A DNA stretch of 64,000 bases from Paenibacillus silvae (GCF_014639235.1 NZ_BMFU01000001.1:310001-374000), one strand, 5' to 3'. Shown: positions 25,955 through 35,502, numbered from the stretch's first letter. Translations and numbers: made by a program. Notes: a model not told the origin generated them from the letters alone.

Positions 25955-27217
25955 CTAGTCTGCTCCAGCATAGGAATGTAATCCCGCGATAATCAGATTT
26001 ACGCCAACCAGCGTAAACATCACGACCAGGAAACCGAGTACAGCAAGCCAAGCAGACTTCTGTCCCTGCCATCCTTTGGATAAACGCAAGTGCAGATACA
26101 CACTATAATACAGCCACGTGATTAATGCCCACACTTCTTTCGGGTCCCAGCCCCAGAAACGGCTCCAGGCAATCTGTGCCCAGATCATGGCAAATATTAA
26201 AGCCCCCAGGGTAAAAATCGGGAAGCCAATGGCTATGGCACGATAACTGATCTCATCAAGGTCATCAGCATCAATTCCATTCATCATGGGTTGCAGCGCT
26301 TGTCCGAGTGGTCTGCGTACAATTAAACGAATAATACCATATAGAATCAAGCCTACAACAATAGACCATACCACCGTGTTCAGCTTACGTCCTGCATTAA
26401 CTCCATTCATCCAGGAAGGCGTTTCAAGTAAAGGCTTCTTCATCCCGAGAAACGGTTCCATGCTCTCCACTTCGCTATTATATGGAGCAAAAACAGGAGG
26501 CATGCGATAAATCACTTTCTCTATTGTACTATTTCCCTCTACCTCTGTGTCAATGCCGACGGTTTTTTGCACAAAAACAGCCTCATATCCAGCCGAGCGG
26601 AAGGCAAACACCGTTCCGATAAATCCAATAACAACAACAATTGTAATCAGCGTAAACTCCACCCATCCGCGTTGACGGCGGGAGGTCTTGTCCTTCCCGC
26701 TAAAATCTACCGTACGAAGCAGATACATAAAGCCGGCGGCAAAACCCACTGCAAAAAACGCCTCACCAAGCGCTGCAAGCGTAACATGTATTTTCAGCCA
26801 GATGGACTGTAATGCCGGGATCAGGGGCTGAACTTCCTGTGGAAATACAGCGGCATAGGCCATTATGATAATCGTCAGCGGAAGTGCAAACAAGCCCAGC
26901 AAAGACTTGCGATAAATAGCGTACACCACGATAAAAGCAACCATAATCATCATGGATAAAAAGGACATAAATTCGTACATATTACTTACCGGTATGTGAC
27001 CTGCTCCAATCCAACGGGTTACGAAGAAAACAAGATGTGCTGTCAACGCTACCGTCGATGCAATAAAAGCACGTTTGCCCCAGCGATTCATATGAGCCAG
27101 CGGATCACGATTACTCCATTTCTTGCCCATGACCGCAACGGCATACAACAAAAATGCAGCACAATATAGGAAAAAAGATATGATAAATGCGTCGCTGCTG
27201 AAATCCAGTATACTCAT
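25955..27217 (-). CDS. resC: Cytochrome c biogenesis protein ResC (CcsA-type)
   Basis: With ResB it forms the System II haem exporter and cytochrome c synthase. The 420-residue polytopic protein carries the WWD-type signature around residues 350-370 (FWGWDPKEVWALITW), plus conserved His residues in adjacent helices. It overlaps the resB stop by ATGA. Confidence 0.95.
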   Translation of the reverse strand: MSILDFSSDAFIISFFLYCAAFLLYAVAVMGKKWSNRDPLAHMNRWGKRAFIASTVALTAHLVFFVTRWIGAGHIPVSNMYEFMSFLSMMIMVAFIVVYAIYRKSLLGLFALPLTIIIMAYAAVFPQEVQPLIPALQSIWLKIHVTLAALGEAFFAVGFAAGFMYLLRTVDFSGKDKTSRRQRGWVEFTLITIVVVIGFIGTVFAFRSAGYEAVFVQKTVGIDTEVEGNSTIEKVIYRMPPVFAPYNSEVESMEPFLGMKKPLLETPSWMNGVNAGRKLNTVVWSIVVGLILYGIIRLIVRRPLGQALQPMMNGIDADDLDEISYRAIAIGFPIFTLGALIFAMIWAQIAWSRFWGWDPKEVWALITWLYYSVYLHLRLSKGWQGQKSAWLAVLGFLVVMFTLVGVNLIIAGLHSYAGAD

Positions 27218-28887
27218 GCTTGGTTCCCCCCGTTATCCAACGACTTCTCATGCACTTCCAGATTCATTTGTTTCAAAATCCCGGCAACTTCCCGCCGGAA
27301 TCCAAACCAGTTCTTGTTCGTATGTCCGCCAAGCGTAATCCGCTCATCATCAAATCGAATCCATATCCGGCGATGATGCCAGTAAAAGCCCATGACTAGA
27401 CCCAGCATGACTATACCTGCGCCCACCCAAACAAACGGCATCGCTTTATCTACACGTATATTCAGGTAACTTACCGATTGGATAAGATCCACCTTATCCA
27501 TGCTGTCTACCTCCAGCTCCAATGGAAGCTCGCCCCCTACAAGCTGACGATTGATTGCATCCTGCTGGAAGCGCTGCTTGTCGATTTGTTTGACAAAATA
27601 CAAGTATTGCATGCCCTTCTCTGGCAAATCCGGCCCTTCAATGTGGAAAAGAAATGCAGGTGCGTTTGGAGAAGGAGACTTGGATTTGGGCACACCTTTA
27701 TCGTCCAGTGCAAAATCCATATATTTCTCTTTAACCGTCAAAGTATAAGGTCCGACCTCGAAATTACGCTGCGTATCCGTCATATCAACCTTTAAAGAGC
27801 CGTATACCTCACCGGTTTTGGTATTAACCAGATCGGGCGTGACGGAGCGTATCGTTGGCGTCAGATCATAATCAAACTGGTACGCCTTCAGTCCATGGTA
27901 ATTGAGTGGATGATTGACACGTACATCATGCCTTGCAACCTCAGCGAGCTGAGGTTTTTTGGACGGATCAGAGCAATCTGCTGTACATTCATACAAGACA
28001 ACCTTCGTTTCAAACAATTTGGGAACCGTTTTATTCAAATTTTTGAACTGCTCCGGCACCTCATCATCACTATAAAATTCCACATTGAACTTCTCATTTT
28101 TCAGATACATCGAAGTATTTGGAATCTTTTTGATCTCCCCTTCCGGAAAAGCCACATGCTCATCCAGATTCAGGCCAGGAAGCCCGCGTGCGAGTACAGC
28201 TAGCAGGAAGATGATAAGTCCGATATGGATAACATAGGGACCCCAGCGACTGAAACGCTGCTTCTCTGCAAGCAATGCGTCTCCCTGAGTGTGCACACGA
28301 TACCCCTTCTTGCGCAGCGGAGTAACCGCTTTCTTAATCCACTCTTCGGGTGCCTCTTCAACAGAACCTTGGTACACCAGTCGCTGTCTTGTCAGAAATT
28401 GCGGATGCTTGCGAATTCGCTGCTTGTTCAGCGCTTTGTATAGTGGAAGTACACGATCCAGGCTGCAGATGACAAGCGAAGCGCCGATCATAACCAGCAG
28501 TAAAATAAACCACCAGGATTCATATGTATGAGACAAGCCCAGCAGATAATAAATATGACCTAACTGACCATAGGTCTCTTTGTAATAAACTGAAGGGTCC
28601 ATGTTCAGGAACGTGCTCTCCTGCGGATAGATTGTACCCAGCATAGAGCCAACCAGTGTGAGAACGATCATGTACACTGCAATTTTAACCGATGAAAAAA
28701 AGTTCCATATGCGATCGATAATATTGGGATTACTGCGCTGTGAGCGCCGGGCCATTCCGTCATAACGCATCTCCAGCACTTCATTGGTTTGGGCTTCAGC
28801 CTCAAGCAGCGGTTTGCCACAGGCTTCACATAGTACTGTGCCTACCGGATTCTGATGTCCACACTCACATTTCGTATTTTGGAACAC
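27214..28887 (-). CDS. resB: Cytochrome c biogenesis protein ResB with N-terminal zinc ribbon
   Basis: ResB is the partner of ResC in haem delivery and ligation. The 557-residue protein has membrane helices near residues 65, 120 and 215, a large outside domain (about 245-470) and a last helix near 480-500 (FVWVGAGIVMLGLVMGFYW). The first 30 residues contain CECGHQNPVGTVLCEACG, a CxC...CxxC zinc-ribbon-like finger on the cytoplasmic side. The GTG start has AGGAGG upstream. It lies 14 bp after resA. Confidence 0.93.
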   Translation of the reverse strand: MFQNTKCECGHQNPVGTVLCEACGKPLLEAEAQTNEVLEMRYDGMARRSQRSNPNIIDRIWNFFSSVKIAVYMIVLTLVGSMLGTIYPQESTFLNMDPSVYYKETYGQLGHIYYLLGLSHTYESWWFILLLVMIGASLVICSLDRVLPLYKALNKQRIRKHPQFLTRQRLVYQGSVEEAPEEWIKKAVTPLRKKGYRVHTQGDALLAEKQRFSRWGPYVIHIGLIIFLLAVLARGLPGLNLDEHVAFPEGEIKKIPNTSMYLKNEKFNVEFYSDDEVPEQFKNLNKTVPKLFETKVVLYECTADCSDPSKKPQLAEVARHDVRVNHPLNYHGLKAYQFDYDLTPTIRSVTPDLVNTKTGEVYGSLKVDMTDTQRNFEVGPYTLTVKEKYMDFALDDKGVPKSKSPSPNAPAFLFHIEGPDLPEKGMQYLYFVKQIDKQRFQQDAINRQLVGGELPLELEVDSMDKVDLIQSVSYLNIRVDKAMPFVWVGAGIVMLGLVMGFYWHHRRIWIRFDDERITLGGHTNKNWFGFRREVAGILKQMNLEVHEKSLDNGGNQA

Positions 28888-28901
28888 GAATAGACCTCCT
28901 G

Positions 28902-29429
28902 TCAGGGCTGCTTCGCCAGTTGTGAAATTTGAGCGTCAAGTGTACCCAGGTCCAATTGTCCGATGTGAATAGTGGAGATTTTGCCCGTTTCAGATACAAA
29001 AAACGTTGTTGGCATAGGAGAAATTCCGAAATCCCGAACCGAATTTTTGTCCCGATCCAGCATGATCGGGAAATCCACACCCACCTGCTGCACAAAATTT
29101 TCTACAGTCATCTGATCTTCTCCAACGTTGATTCCGACAAATTGCACTCCTTTTTCTTTCCACTTATCGGCCTGAGCTTGCAGCGCAGGCATTTCCTTCA
29201 CACAAGGCTCACACCATGTGCCCCAGAAATTGATCACCATCGCTCTCCCTTGGTATTCGTCAGACGTATGAACTTGACCATCCAGGCCCAGCAGTTCAAA
29301 AGAAGGGGCTTGATCCCCTTCTTTTGGCTTGCCGTTCGAGCCGGATACCGATGTCGTAATCGCGTACCCGCCCAACACCAGGATCAAGCACAAAATAACG
29401 ATTTGCACCGTTCTTCTTGATTTCCCCAT
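28902..29429 (-). CDS. resA: Thiol-disulfide oxidoreductase ResA
   Basis: ResA is a membrane-anchored thioredoxin-like protein that reduces the cysteines of apocytochrome c before haem attachment. The 175-residue protein has an N-terminal anchor (VQIVILCLILVLGGYAI) and the active site FWGTWCEPCVKEMP, with cis-Pro at MPTTFF. The ATG of MGKSRR has AAGGGGAG upstream; the longer frame to 29507 is not supported. First gene of resABC. Confidence 0.95.
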   Translation of the reverse strand: MGKSRRTVQIVILCLILVLGGYAITTSVSGSNGKPKEGDQAPSFELLGLDGQVHTSDEYQGRAMVINFWGTWCEPCVKEMPALQAQADKWKEKGVQFVGINVGEDQMTVENFVQQVGVDFPIMLDRDKNSVRDFGISPMPTTFFVSETGKISTIHIGQLDLGTLDAQISQLAKQP

Positions 29430-29565
29430 GTGCTGACTCCCCTTTTTAATGACGATTTCATTCGCTCGTCTGTTTTGCACAGACAACTGTGAACATCCTA
29501 TGAACAATTATAGCGAATTTCGTCACAAAACTGCGGCGGTTTTATGAAAATTATGTGTCCTCACA

Positions 29566-30315
29566 TTACCTTTTTTTCATTTTTTTGGCGGGTTCGGACT
29601 TGGCGAGCGTAATCAAGTTGTTAACTTCCTCTTTGGTCAGCTTACGCGTCAGCCCGCGTTTCAGATTTTGCAGCAGAATGCCACCAAAGGAAATCCGTTT
29701 CAGACGAATAACCGGATGGTTGATGGCCTCAAACATACGTCTAACCTGACGATTCCGTCCTTCATAGATCGTAATGGAAATGACAGCCTCATTCGAAGCC
29801 GTATCTACATCCTTGTATTCCACTTCCGCTGGTGCGGTCATGCCATCCTCGAGCATAATTCCGTTTTTGAGCTTGTCCAGCGCAGAACCATGCGGCACAC
29901 CTTTAACCGTTGCCAGATACGTTTTGGGCACGTGATGTTTCGGGTGGGTCAGCAGATGTGCAAATTCTCCATCATTTGTAAGAATTAGTAACCCTTCCGT
30001 GTCATAGTCCAGACGACCTACCGGATAGACACGCTCTTTAACCCCTTTCAGATAGTCAGATACAATTTTACGTCCTTCCGGGTCTGATGCACTTGTAATG
30101 ACACCCTTAGGTTTGTTCAGCATCAAATAAACTTTGTTCTCACTGCGGATCGGCTTACCATTAACCGTAATCATATCCTCTTCGGGGTTTGCTTTCGTAC
30201 CCAGCTCGGTTACGACCTCCCCGTTAACTTCTACTTTGCCGGACAGGATCAGTTCCTCACTCTTGCGGCGGGATGCAATGCCTGCCTGTGCAATAATTTT
30301 TTGTAATCTTTCCAT
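29566..30315 (-). CDS. rluB: Pseudouridine synthase RluB
   Basis: RluB modifies a uridine of 23S rRNA helix 89 or nearby. The 249-residue protein has an N-terminal S4 domain (IIAQAGIASRRKSEELI), the RsuA-family catalytic GRLDYDTEGLLILTNDG (Asp near residue 101), and the C-terminal EGRNRQVRRMFEAINHPV. The second ATG is chosen because GAGGTGA lies about ten bases upstream. It precedes resA as in B. subtilis. Confidence 0.95.
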   Translation of the reverse strand: MERLQKIIAQAGIASRRKSEELILSGKVEVNGEVVTELGTKANPEEDMITVNGKPIRSENKVYLMLNKPKGVITSASDPEGRKIVSDYLKGVKERVYPVGRLDYDTEGLLILTNDGEFAHLLTHPKHHVPKTYLATVKGVPHGSALDKLKNGIMLEDGMTAPAEVEYKDVDTASNEAVISITIYEGRNRQVRRMFEAINHPVIRLKRISFGGILLQNLKRGLTRKLTKEEVNNLITLAKSEPAKKMKKR

Positions 30316-30394
30316 GTTTGTCATGTCACCTCACACTAATGATACCCATCCAACCGGGAAATCACAAGGATTATCGTTTGCACACAAAAAAAGC

Positions 30395-30430
30395 CTACCT
30401 CCACTTGACCGCTTTCGCTGCATCGCGCAA
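30395..30430 (-). CDS. Possible 11-codon leader peptide upstream of rluB
   Basis: AAAGGAGG lies seven bases before a TTG that opens an 11-codon frame reading LRDAAKAVKWR and ending TAG, followed after GGC by seven T residues on the minus strand. The strength of the Shine-Dalgarno suggests translation. Function is unknown; it might be a regulatory leader for rluB or simply the end of the upstream unit. Confidence 0.35.
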   Translation of the reverse strand: MRDAAKAVKWR

Positions 30431-30456
30431 AGGTAAACCTCCTTTATATTCAATCC

Positions 30457-31278
30457 TTACGAACCTGAAACTTTACCTGCAACCACCACAGGATTTTTGG
30501 CCGGAGTCGCAACTTCTTTAATAAACGACTGTAATGTCTTTGAGGTGATAAAATATGTCCGTCCACCATAAACAAACGTCATCATGCCGATAACCTGATT
30601 GTTCTGGTTCAGCACCGGCCCACCCGAATTACCTTGAGCCATCGATTTAACGATGCTGCCAATGCCTGCTTTTCCTGGCACATCGGTTGCCTGCGAGCTG
30701 AACACTCGACTTTTGGCAATCGTGTTATAGGTCTTAGGGAACTCATCATCCAGCAGCACAAGATCACCAGCAGCATTTTTAGGGAAACCGATGGTATACA
30801 CCAGTTGATTGTCTTTGGCACTCGCAAACGATACAGGTTCAGCATCAATCGCTTTATCCAGCTTGAGCAGAGCCATATCTGTTACGGGATCGGTTTTTAT
30901 AATTTTCGCATGAACAGACTGATTCAACGCACCCGGACTCGCTACTGTCAACGTCCCCTCATCTCCAGCGGATAGCTCCGCATAGTCCTGCACAACATGG
31001 TAATTGGTCAGCACAACGTCTTTGGATATTAGAATTGAGGTGCCTACATCGTAATAAACCATATCGGGCTCATCTTCTTTAATCAAACGTACATTCACCA
31101 CCGGAAAAGAATCAGCAGTTATAGCCATTTTAGCTCGCAATGATTTGTCGAAGTAACCGTTAAATTGTATCGTTTGCTCAGCTTGGGCAGCCGCTAATCC
31201 TGTGGGACCTGCAAACAAACCTATGGCGAGCATACTTGTCATCCCTAAATGAAGCATTCGTTTCCAACTCTTCTGCAT
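30457..31278 (-). CDS. Secreted trypsin-like (S1) serine protease
   Basis: The 273-residue protein has an N-terminal signal peptide ending near ATGLAAAQA. The chymotrypsin-fold triad is readable: His in VLTNYHVVQ (near 92), Asp in DPVTDMALLKL (near 130) and Ser in QGNSGGPVLN (near 216). It has no PDZ domain, unlike HtrA/DegP. It lies between spmB and rluB; a role in the spore or cell envelope is possible but unproven. Confidence 0.88.
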   Translation of the reverse strand: MQKSWKRMLHLGMTSMLAIGLFAGPTGLAAAQAEQTIQFNGYFDKSLRAKMAITADSFPVVNVRLIKEDEPDMVYYDVGTSILISKDVVLTNYHVVQDYAELSAGDEGTLTVASPGALNQSVHAKIIKTDPVTDMALLKLDKAIDAEPVSFASAKDNQLVYTIGFPKNAAGDLVLLDDEFPKTYNTIAKSRVFSSQATDVPGKAGIGSIVKSMAQGNSGGPVLNQNNQVIGMMTFVYGGRTYFITSKTLQSFIKEVATPAKNPVVVAGKVSGS

Positions 31279-31341
31279 GTCTCACTCTCCTCCGTTATCA
31301 TTCTAGCATAACTAGTATATCGGAGGGAAAGGAGCGCTAGA

Positions 31342-31875
31342 TTAACCAAAAACGAATAAACATATCGCAAGAGCTGCAATAAATCCAACGACGTCCGAAA
31401 ACAATCCAACTTTGAGAGCGTAACGGCCGTTCCGTATCCCCACCGCTCCGAAATAAACCGTCAATACATACAATGTGGTATCTGTACTGCCCTGAATGGT
31501 CGATGCCATCCGGCCAATCATGGAGTCAGGTCCATACGTTTTGATCAGATCGGTTGTAAAAGCCAGTGAGCCTGTCCCCGTTAGCGGACGTAATATGCCG
31601 AGGGGCAACACTTCGCCGGGCACACCCATCCAGGAGACAAGTGGTGTGAACAGACTCATGACATAATCAAGCGCCCCCGATGCCCGGAAGACACTGATGG
31701 CTACCATCATGCCTACCAGATGAGGTATGATGCTGATCGCCGTCGAGAAGCCATCCTTGGCCCCATCAACAAAGGATTCGTAAACCGGGACCTTTTTGGT
31801 AAACGCATATAATGGAACAAACGCGATAATAACCGGAATGGCCCAGACGGAAATCCAGTTAATGAAGGTCAACAA
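31342..31875 (-). CDS. spmB: Spore maturation protein B
   Basis: SpmB, with SpmA, is needed for normal dehydration of the spore core. The 177-residue membrane protein has nucleoside-transporter/gate-type repeats such as AISIIPHLVGMMVAISVFRASGAL and LTGTGSLAFTTDLI. The TTG start is six bases after spmA's stop region, with AAAGGATGA serving as Shine-Dalgarno. Confidence 0.94.
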   Translation of the reverse strand: MLTFINWISVWAIPVIIAFVPLYAFTKKVPVYESFVDGAKDGFSTAISIIPHLVGMMVAISVFRASGALDYVMSLFTPLVSWMGVPGEVLPLGILRPLTGTGSLAFTTDLIKTYGPDSMIGRMASTIQGSTDTTLYVLTVYFGAVGIRNGRYALKVGLFSDVVGFIAALAICLFVFG

Positions 31876-31881
31876 GGCTGC

Positions 31882-32508
31882 TCATCCTTTCATGCCGGGA
31901 TTACCGCTTGAAGTTACACGCGGCGGTCTGCGCAACGTCCTGTTTCGATACCAGCGGTCAGCCATTATGGCAGCCAGCGTGGCAATGATCGTAGCCATCA
32001 AGGTCGTGCCTACAATCTCTGTTGCATTGGCTGAATGATAGTTCAGCCGAATCGCAATCAAGGTCGTCGGTATTATAGTAATACTCGCTGTATTCAGAGC
32101 CAGAAGTGTACACATGGCCGGGGAAGCCGTCTGTTTGTCTGGATTAAGTTCCTGAAGCTGCTGTATGGCCTTGATGCCCATCGGTGTAGCTGCATTGCCA
32201 AGTCCGAGCAGATTGGCGCTCATGTTGGATAAGATGTAGCCCATTGCCGGGTGGTCTTTCGGAACATCAGGAAACAGAAATCGAACAGCAGGTCCAAGCA
32301 GCTTCGCGATTCGATCAAGAAGACCGGCATCCTCTGCCATTTTCATCATACCCATCCAGAATACGAGCACACTGATCAAGCCAAAACATACGGTGACTCC
32401 TGTTGCCGCACCATCGAATGCTGCCTGAGTGACAACCTCGATCTTCCCATTTACGGCTGCAAAAACAAAACCGATTAATATCATCATAAGCCAGATCAGA
32501 TTAATCAC
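31882..32508 (-). CDS. spmA: Spore maturation protein A
   Basis: The 208-residue membrane protein carries the family sequences MGYILSNMSANLLGLGNAATPMGIKA (split here across helices) and LALNTASITIIPTTLIAIR. The start is a GTG (VINLIWLMM), nine bases after GGGGAGG; the longer frame adds residues with no homology. It forms dacB-spmA-spmB, as in B. subtilis. Confidence 0.94.
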   Translation of the reverse strand: MINLIWLMMILIGFVFAAVNGKIEVVTQAAFDGAATGVTVCFGLISVLVFWMGMMKMAEDAGLLDRIAKLLGPAVRFLFPDVPKDHPAMGYILSNMSANLLGLGNAATPMGIKAIQQLQELNPDKQTASPAMCTLLALNTASITIIPTTLIAIRLNYHSANATEIVGTTLMATIIATLAAIMADRWYRNRTLRRPPRVTSSGNPGMKG

Positions 32509-32565
32509 TGCATCATGCCTCCCCTTCACAGCAAACTGCAAGCTATCCTTTAGGTTTTATTTTCA

Positions 32566-33753
32566 TCAAGGCGATAACAGCCTGCTCAGCACGGCTTTCC
32601 ATACAGATAACCATGTTGTGACATCCATGGCACTGCCCAGTGCCGCATCTTCCACTTTGGGCTCTGGCGGGATGTAGCTGCCTTTGCGATAAACCGGGAT
32701 GGAGCCGATAACTTCACCATGCAGCTGCATGTCAATCCGCCCCGCCAATCCAAAGGAAGGACCGGTTGTTGAATTACTCCCGGCTGTCTCAGCCTGTGAA
32801 CGTTGATCAAGCAAAACCAGCTTTTTGGTTAATGCCTCCTGTTCTCCTTCAGCCAGCGGATATTTAAAGCCGCGTCCCGTGACAAGCTCCATATTTTGCA
32901 CCGGCTGCTCATGCTTTGCGATTTCAACAAGCGGAAAATGCTCAAAACCAAAGTCCAGCATCTTGGCATGATCATTCCAGTCGTCTCCATCGTTCAGCGT
33001 AACTGCGGCAAGCTGTTGTCCATCCCGAGTAGCCGAGCTGACCAGACAGCGGAATGCTTTTTTGGTATACCCTGTTTTCACCCCGTCGGCACCGTCATAC
33101 AAACGAAGCATTTTGTTTTTGTTATGCCAGGAATATTCCCAGCTTTCATTCGGATTTGGCGCGGATTTGTTCTCTGTTGCCACGATGCGCTTGAACACCG
33201 GGTTATGTAGCGCATAAGCCGTTAATCTGGCCAGATCATTCGCTGTAGAATAGTGTCCCTCTGCATCAAGTCCATGCGGATTCATAAAATGAGAATGGGT
33301 TAATCCGATTTGCTCTGCCTTTTTGTTCATCAGCAGTACAAAACCTTCCTCCGACCCACCCACATGTTCTGCAATCGCAGAAGCCGCGTCATTCCCAGAC
33401 CGAAGCATGAGACCATATAACATGTTCTCGAGTGTCATCTCCTCGCCAAGCTTGAGGAAGAGCGAGGAGCCTTCCTTGGCAAAGGCGGAGGGCGAAACCT
33501 TAACCTTGTCATCCAGCTTTCCTTCTTCAATCGCAACGATGGCCGTCATAATTTTGGTCAAACTGGCAATACGAAGTTCCTTGTCCCCATCCTTGCTGTA
33601 CAGAATCCGTCCAGAGGTGACATCAATCAGCGCTGCACTCTGCGCGTGGGTTGAGGGGGGAGTCACCATGGCCTGTACTGGCGATGCTCCTATCGTTGAA
33701 AACAGCAACACAGGCATTAGCATACCGACAACAGACTTCATTAATTTTCGCAT
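32566..33753 (-). CDS. dacB: Sporulation D-alanyl-D-alanine carboxypeptidase DacB
   Basis: DacB (PBP5*) trims cortex peptidoglycan and limits its cross-linking during sporulation. The 395-residue protein has a signal peptide (ending PVQA), then SLTK (catalytic Ser), SGN and KTG motifs (IASLTKIMT, LRSGNDAAS, GVKTGYT) and a C-terminal amphipathic helix (MDVTTWLSVWKAVLSRL) for membrane binding. The ATG MRKLMK is seven bases after GGAGG. It is upstream of spmA and spmB. Confidence 0.94.
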   Translation of the reverse strand: MRKLMKSVVGMLMPVLLFSTIGASPVQAMVTPPSTHAQSAALIDVTSGRILYSKDGDKELRIASLTKIMTAIVAIEEGKLDDKVKVSPSAFAKEGSSLFLKLGEEMTLENMLYGLMLRSGNDAASAIAEHVGGSEEGFVLLMNKKAEQIGLTHSHFMNPHGLDAEGHYSTANDLARLTAYALHNPVFKRIVATENKSAPNPNESWEYSWHNKNKMLRLYDGADGVKTGYTKKAFRCLVSSATRDGQQLAAVTLNDGDDWNDHAKMLDFGFEHFPLVEIAKHEQPVQNMELVTGRGFKYPLAEGEQEALTKKLVLLDQRSQAETAGSNSTTGPSFGLAGRIDMQLHGEVIGSIPVYRKGSYIPPEPKVEDAALGSAMDVTTWLSVWKAVLSRLLSP

Positions 33754-33835
33754 CCACATTCCTCCGGGTCGCTTGGAATCTTGTACTATCCTATGTTCGG
33801 ACAACCTGGAGTATGTCCCGAACAGATGAAATCAG

Positions 33836-33878
33836 CAAAAATCCCTCTCACCCTGAAGGGGCAGGAAGGATTTTCAAA
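33836..33878 (-). terminator. Terminator after gerW
   Basis: AAAATCCTTCC... pairs with GAGAGGGATTTT and a CCCCTTCAGGG top helix, with T residues following on the minus strand; 15 bp after the stop at 33892. Confidence 0.75.
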
Positions 33879-33891
33879 AATTCTATTTTGT

Positions 33892-34368
33892 TTAACTGTA
33901 AGTCGAATGGTCGTTAGGGGTCACCGGGATGCCTGATTCCGTTGTTGTATGGTTCCGATGGCGGAACATGTCCTGAATACGATCGAGCACATAAGGTGTA
34001 GAATCAATCAATTTTTCGAACAAGTGCGTCGAATTATCGAGTGGTACGATGTGCACGCCCTGCTTGCCTACGACCAGGAAAGCGATCGGACGGATGGATA
34101 CACCGCCGCCGCTGCCGCCGCCGAACGGAGAAGCAACCTTGGCTGAGTGTGCATGCTCTGTCGTGCTGGACGTACTGTTTCCTTTTCCGTCGTTTACGTT
34201 AAAATCACTGCCGCCTGCAGCAAAACCAAAGCCCACTTTACTGATCGGCAGAATAACCGTGCCATCCGGTGTCTCAACAGCATCGCCAACGATTGTATTG
34301 ACATCCACCATGGCCTTGATATTTTCCATAGCAGTTTCCATTAAGCCTTGAATTGGATGATCTGACAT
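33892..34368 (-). CDS. ytfJ: Sporulation protein YtfJ (GerW family)
   Basis: GerW is needed for normal spore germination and nutrient response. The 158-residue protein begins with MSDHPIQGLMETAMENIKAMVD, then VGDAVETPDGTVILPISKVGFGFAAGGS, a Gly-rich segment GGGSGGGVSIRPIAFLVVG and the C-terminal LDNSTHLFEKLIDSTPYVLDR, all family features. Downstream of a DUF2953 gene, matching ytfI-ytfJ of B. subtilis. Confidence 0.93.
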   Translation of the reverse strand: MSDHPIQGLMETAMENIKAMVDVNTIVGDAVETPDGTVILPISKVGFGFAAGGSDFNVNDGKGNSTSSTTEHAHSAKVASPFGGGSGGGVSIRPIAFLVVGKQGVHIVPLDNSTHLFEKLIDSTPYVLDRIQDMFRHRNHTTTESGIPVTPNDHSTYS

Positions 34369-34557
34369 TTCATATTCCCTCCAGTTTCAATGTAAACTAT
34401 ACAAGCTGAACTCAAGAAGAAATGTAAAGCATTCGTTCAACTTGCAGGTTTTTGATCTAACCATATCATCCCCAAACTTCGGGGACTTATGTAACGAATC
34501 CAGGGGAACATACCTTATGTGAGCTGTTCTACTGCCAAGCCAGTGTTCGCAGAACCT

Positions 34558-35340
34558 CTACGTTTCGGAGGAATGGGGTTCTTTATCCACAATATGCTTG
34601 CGCTTTTTCTTTTCCTTGGACTTGCGGCGCTGCTCTTGAATAAGCTTAATCCACATTCGCCAGCCACCTTCAACCTGAAGCACACGAGTCATTAACCTCA
34701 AGCCTGCGGACAATAACGAAGCAATCCGCATACGCAGCTTAAAGTCCAGTTCTGTTCGAAACTCCAGTTCATCCGACCAAATCGGAAGAACCTCAAGATC
34801 GGGTGCCGTTCTGAACCGCATCTGATACGTTAAGAAACCAACAATTATCGACTTCACGCTCCACAACCAGCCTGACAGCATCGCCGTATATGCAGCATCG
34901 CCGACCCCGACTGCAGTAGACCAGAACAGTTTGGTTATATACACATGCTGAAGGGTCTGTTTTACCCATAGCTTCAAGGCCTCGGTTGCACGCAGCATGA
35001 TCTTGACATCTTTGGCCCAATTTTTCACTTTCCGTTTGTTCACCTGCTGGCTGCCCAGCACTTCACCTCTGGAATGATTCATGGACTGCTCTGTTTTGAG
35101 CAGGAAGCCCTCTTTCATATTTCGGAAAACAATGCTCGGAATCTCGTAATTCATACGTATGATGCCGTACAGCAGCCGAATGTTAATATTAGCGTAGTCG
35201 TCGCTCTTATGTTTGCGAAACACAACATGTACATGAACATTTGAGATGAGGACTGCGGCAATCAGCAGTGCGATGAACAAACCGATTCCTCCAAGCCAGA
35301 TCCACACAGGCCTTACCTCCAAGCCCTCAATTCTTTTCAT
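34558..35340 (-). CDS. DUF2953 membrane protein (YtfI-like)
   Basis: The 260-residue protein has an N-terminal helix (WLGGIGLFIALLIAAVLI), a central basic region and a hydrophobic stretch near residue 155 (MLSGWLWSVKSIIVGFL), ending in a Lys/Arg-rich tail (QEQRRKSKEKKKRKH). The DUF2953 identity is supported by its position next to ytfJ, as ytfI in B. subtilis. Function unknown. Confidence 0.78.
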   Translation of the reverse strand: MKRIEGLEVRPVWIWLGGIGLFIALLIAAVLISNVHVHVVFRKHKSDDYANINIRLLYGIIRMNYEIPSIVFRNMKEGFLLKTEQSMNHSRGEVLGSQQVNKRKVKNWAKDVKIMLRATEALKLWVKQTLQHVYITKLFWSTAVGVGDAAYTAMLSGWLWSVKSIIVGFLTYQMRFRTAPDLEVLPIWSDELEFRTELDFKLRMRIASLLSAGLRLMTRVLQVEGGWRMWIKLIQEQRRKSKEKKKRKHIVDKEPHSSET

Positions 35341-35437
35341 GTCTAGTATGGCTTTCCTTACTGGAAAAAATTCACGATTCGTTTGAAAATTCCAACTTTA
35401 TCCCTCGCTTGCCTGCTCTTGGCAGAGAATCTAACAT

Positions 35438-35475
35438 AAAAAAGACGAAGCAGGATTATGTCCACTTCGCCTTGG
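35438..35475 (-). terminator. Terminator of scpAB
   Basis: Stem AAGGCGAAG/CTTCGTCTT followed by TTTTTT on the minus strand, 30 bp past the scpB stop. Confidence 0.8.
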
Positions 35476-35502
35476 CAGTTCTTTTAATAAAATGTCCTGT
35501 AA

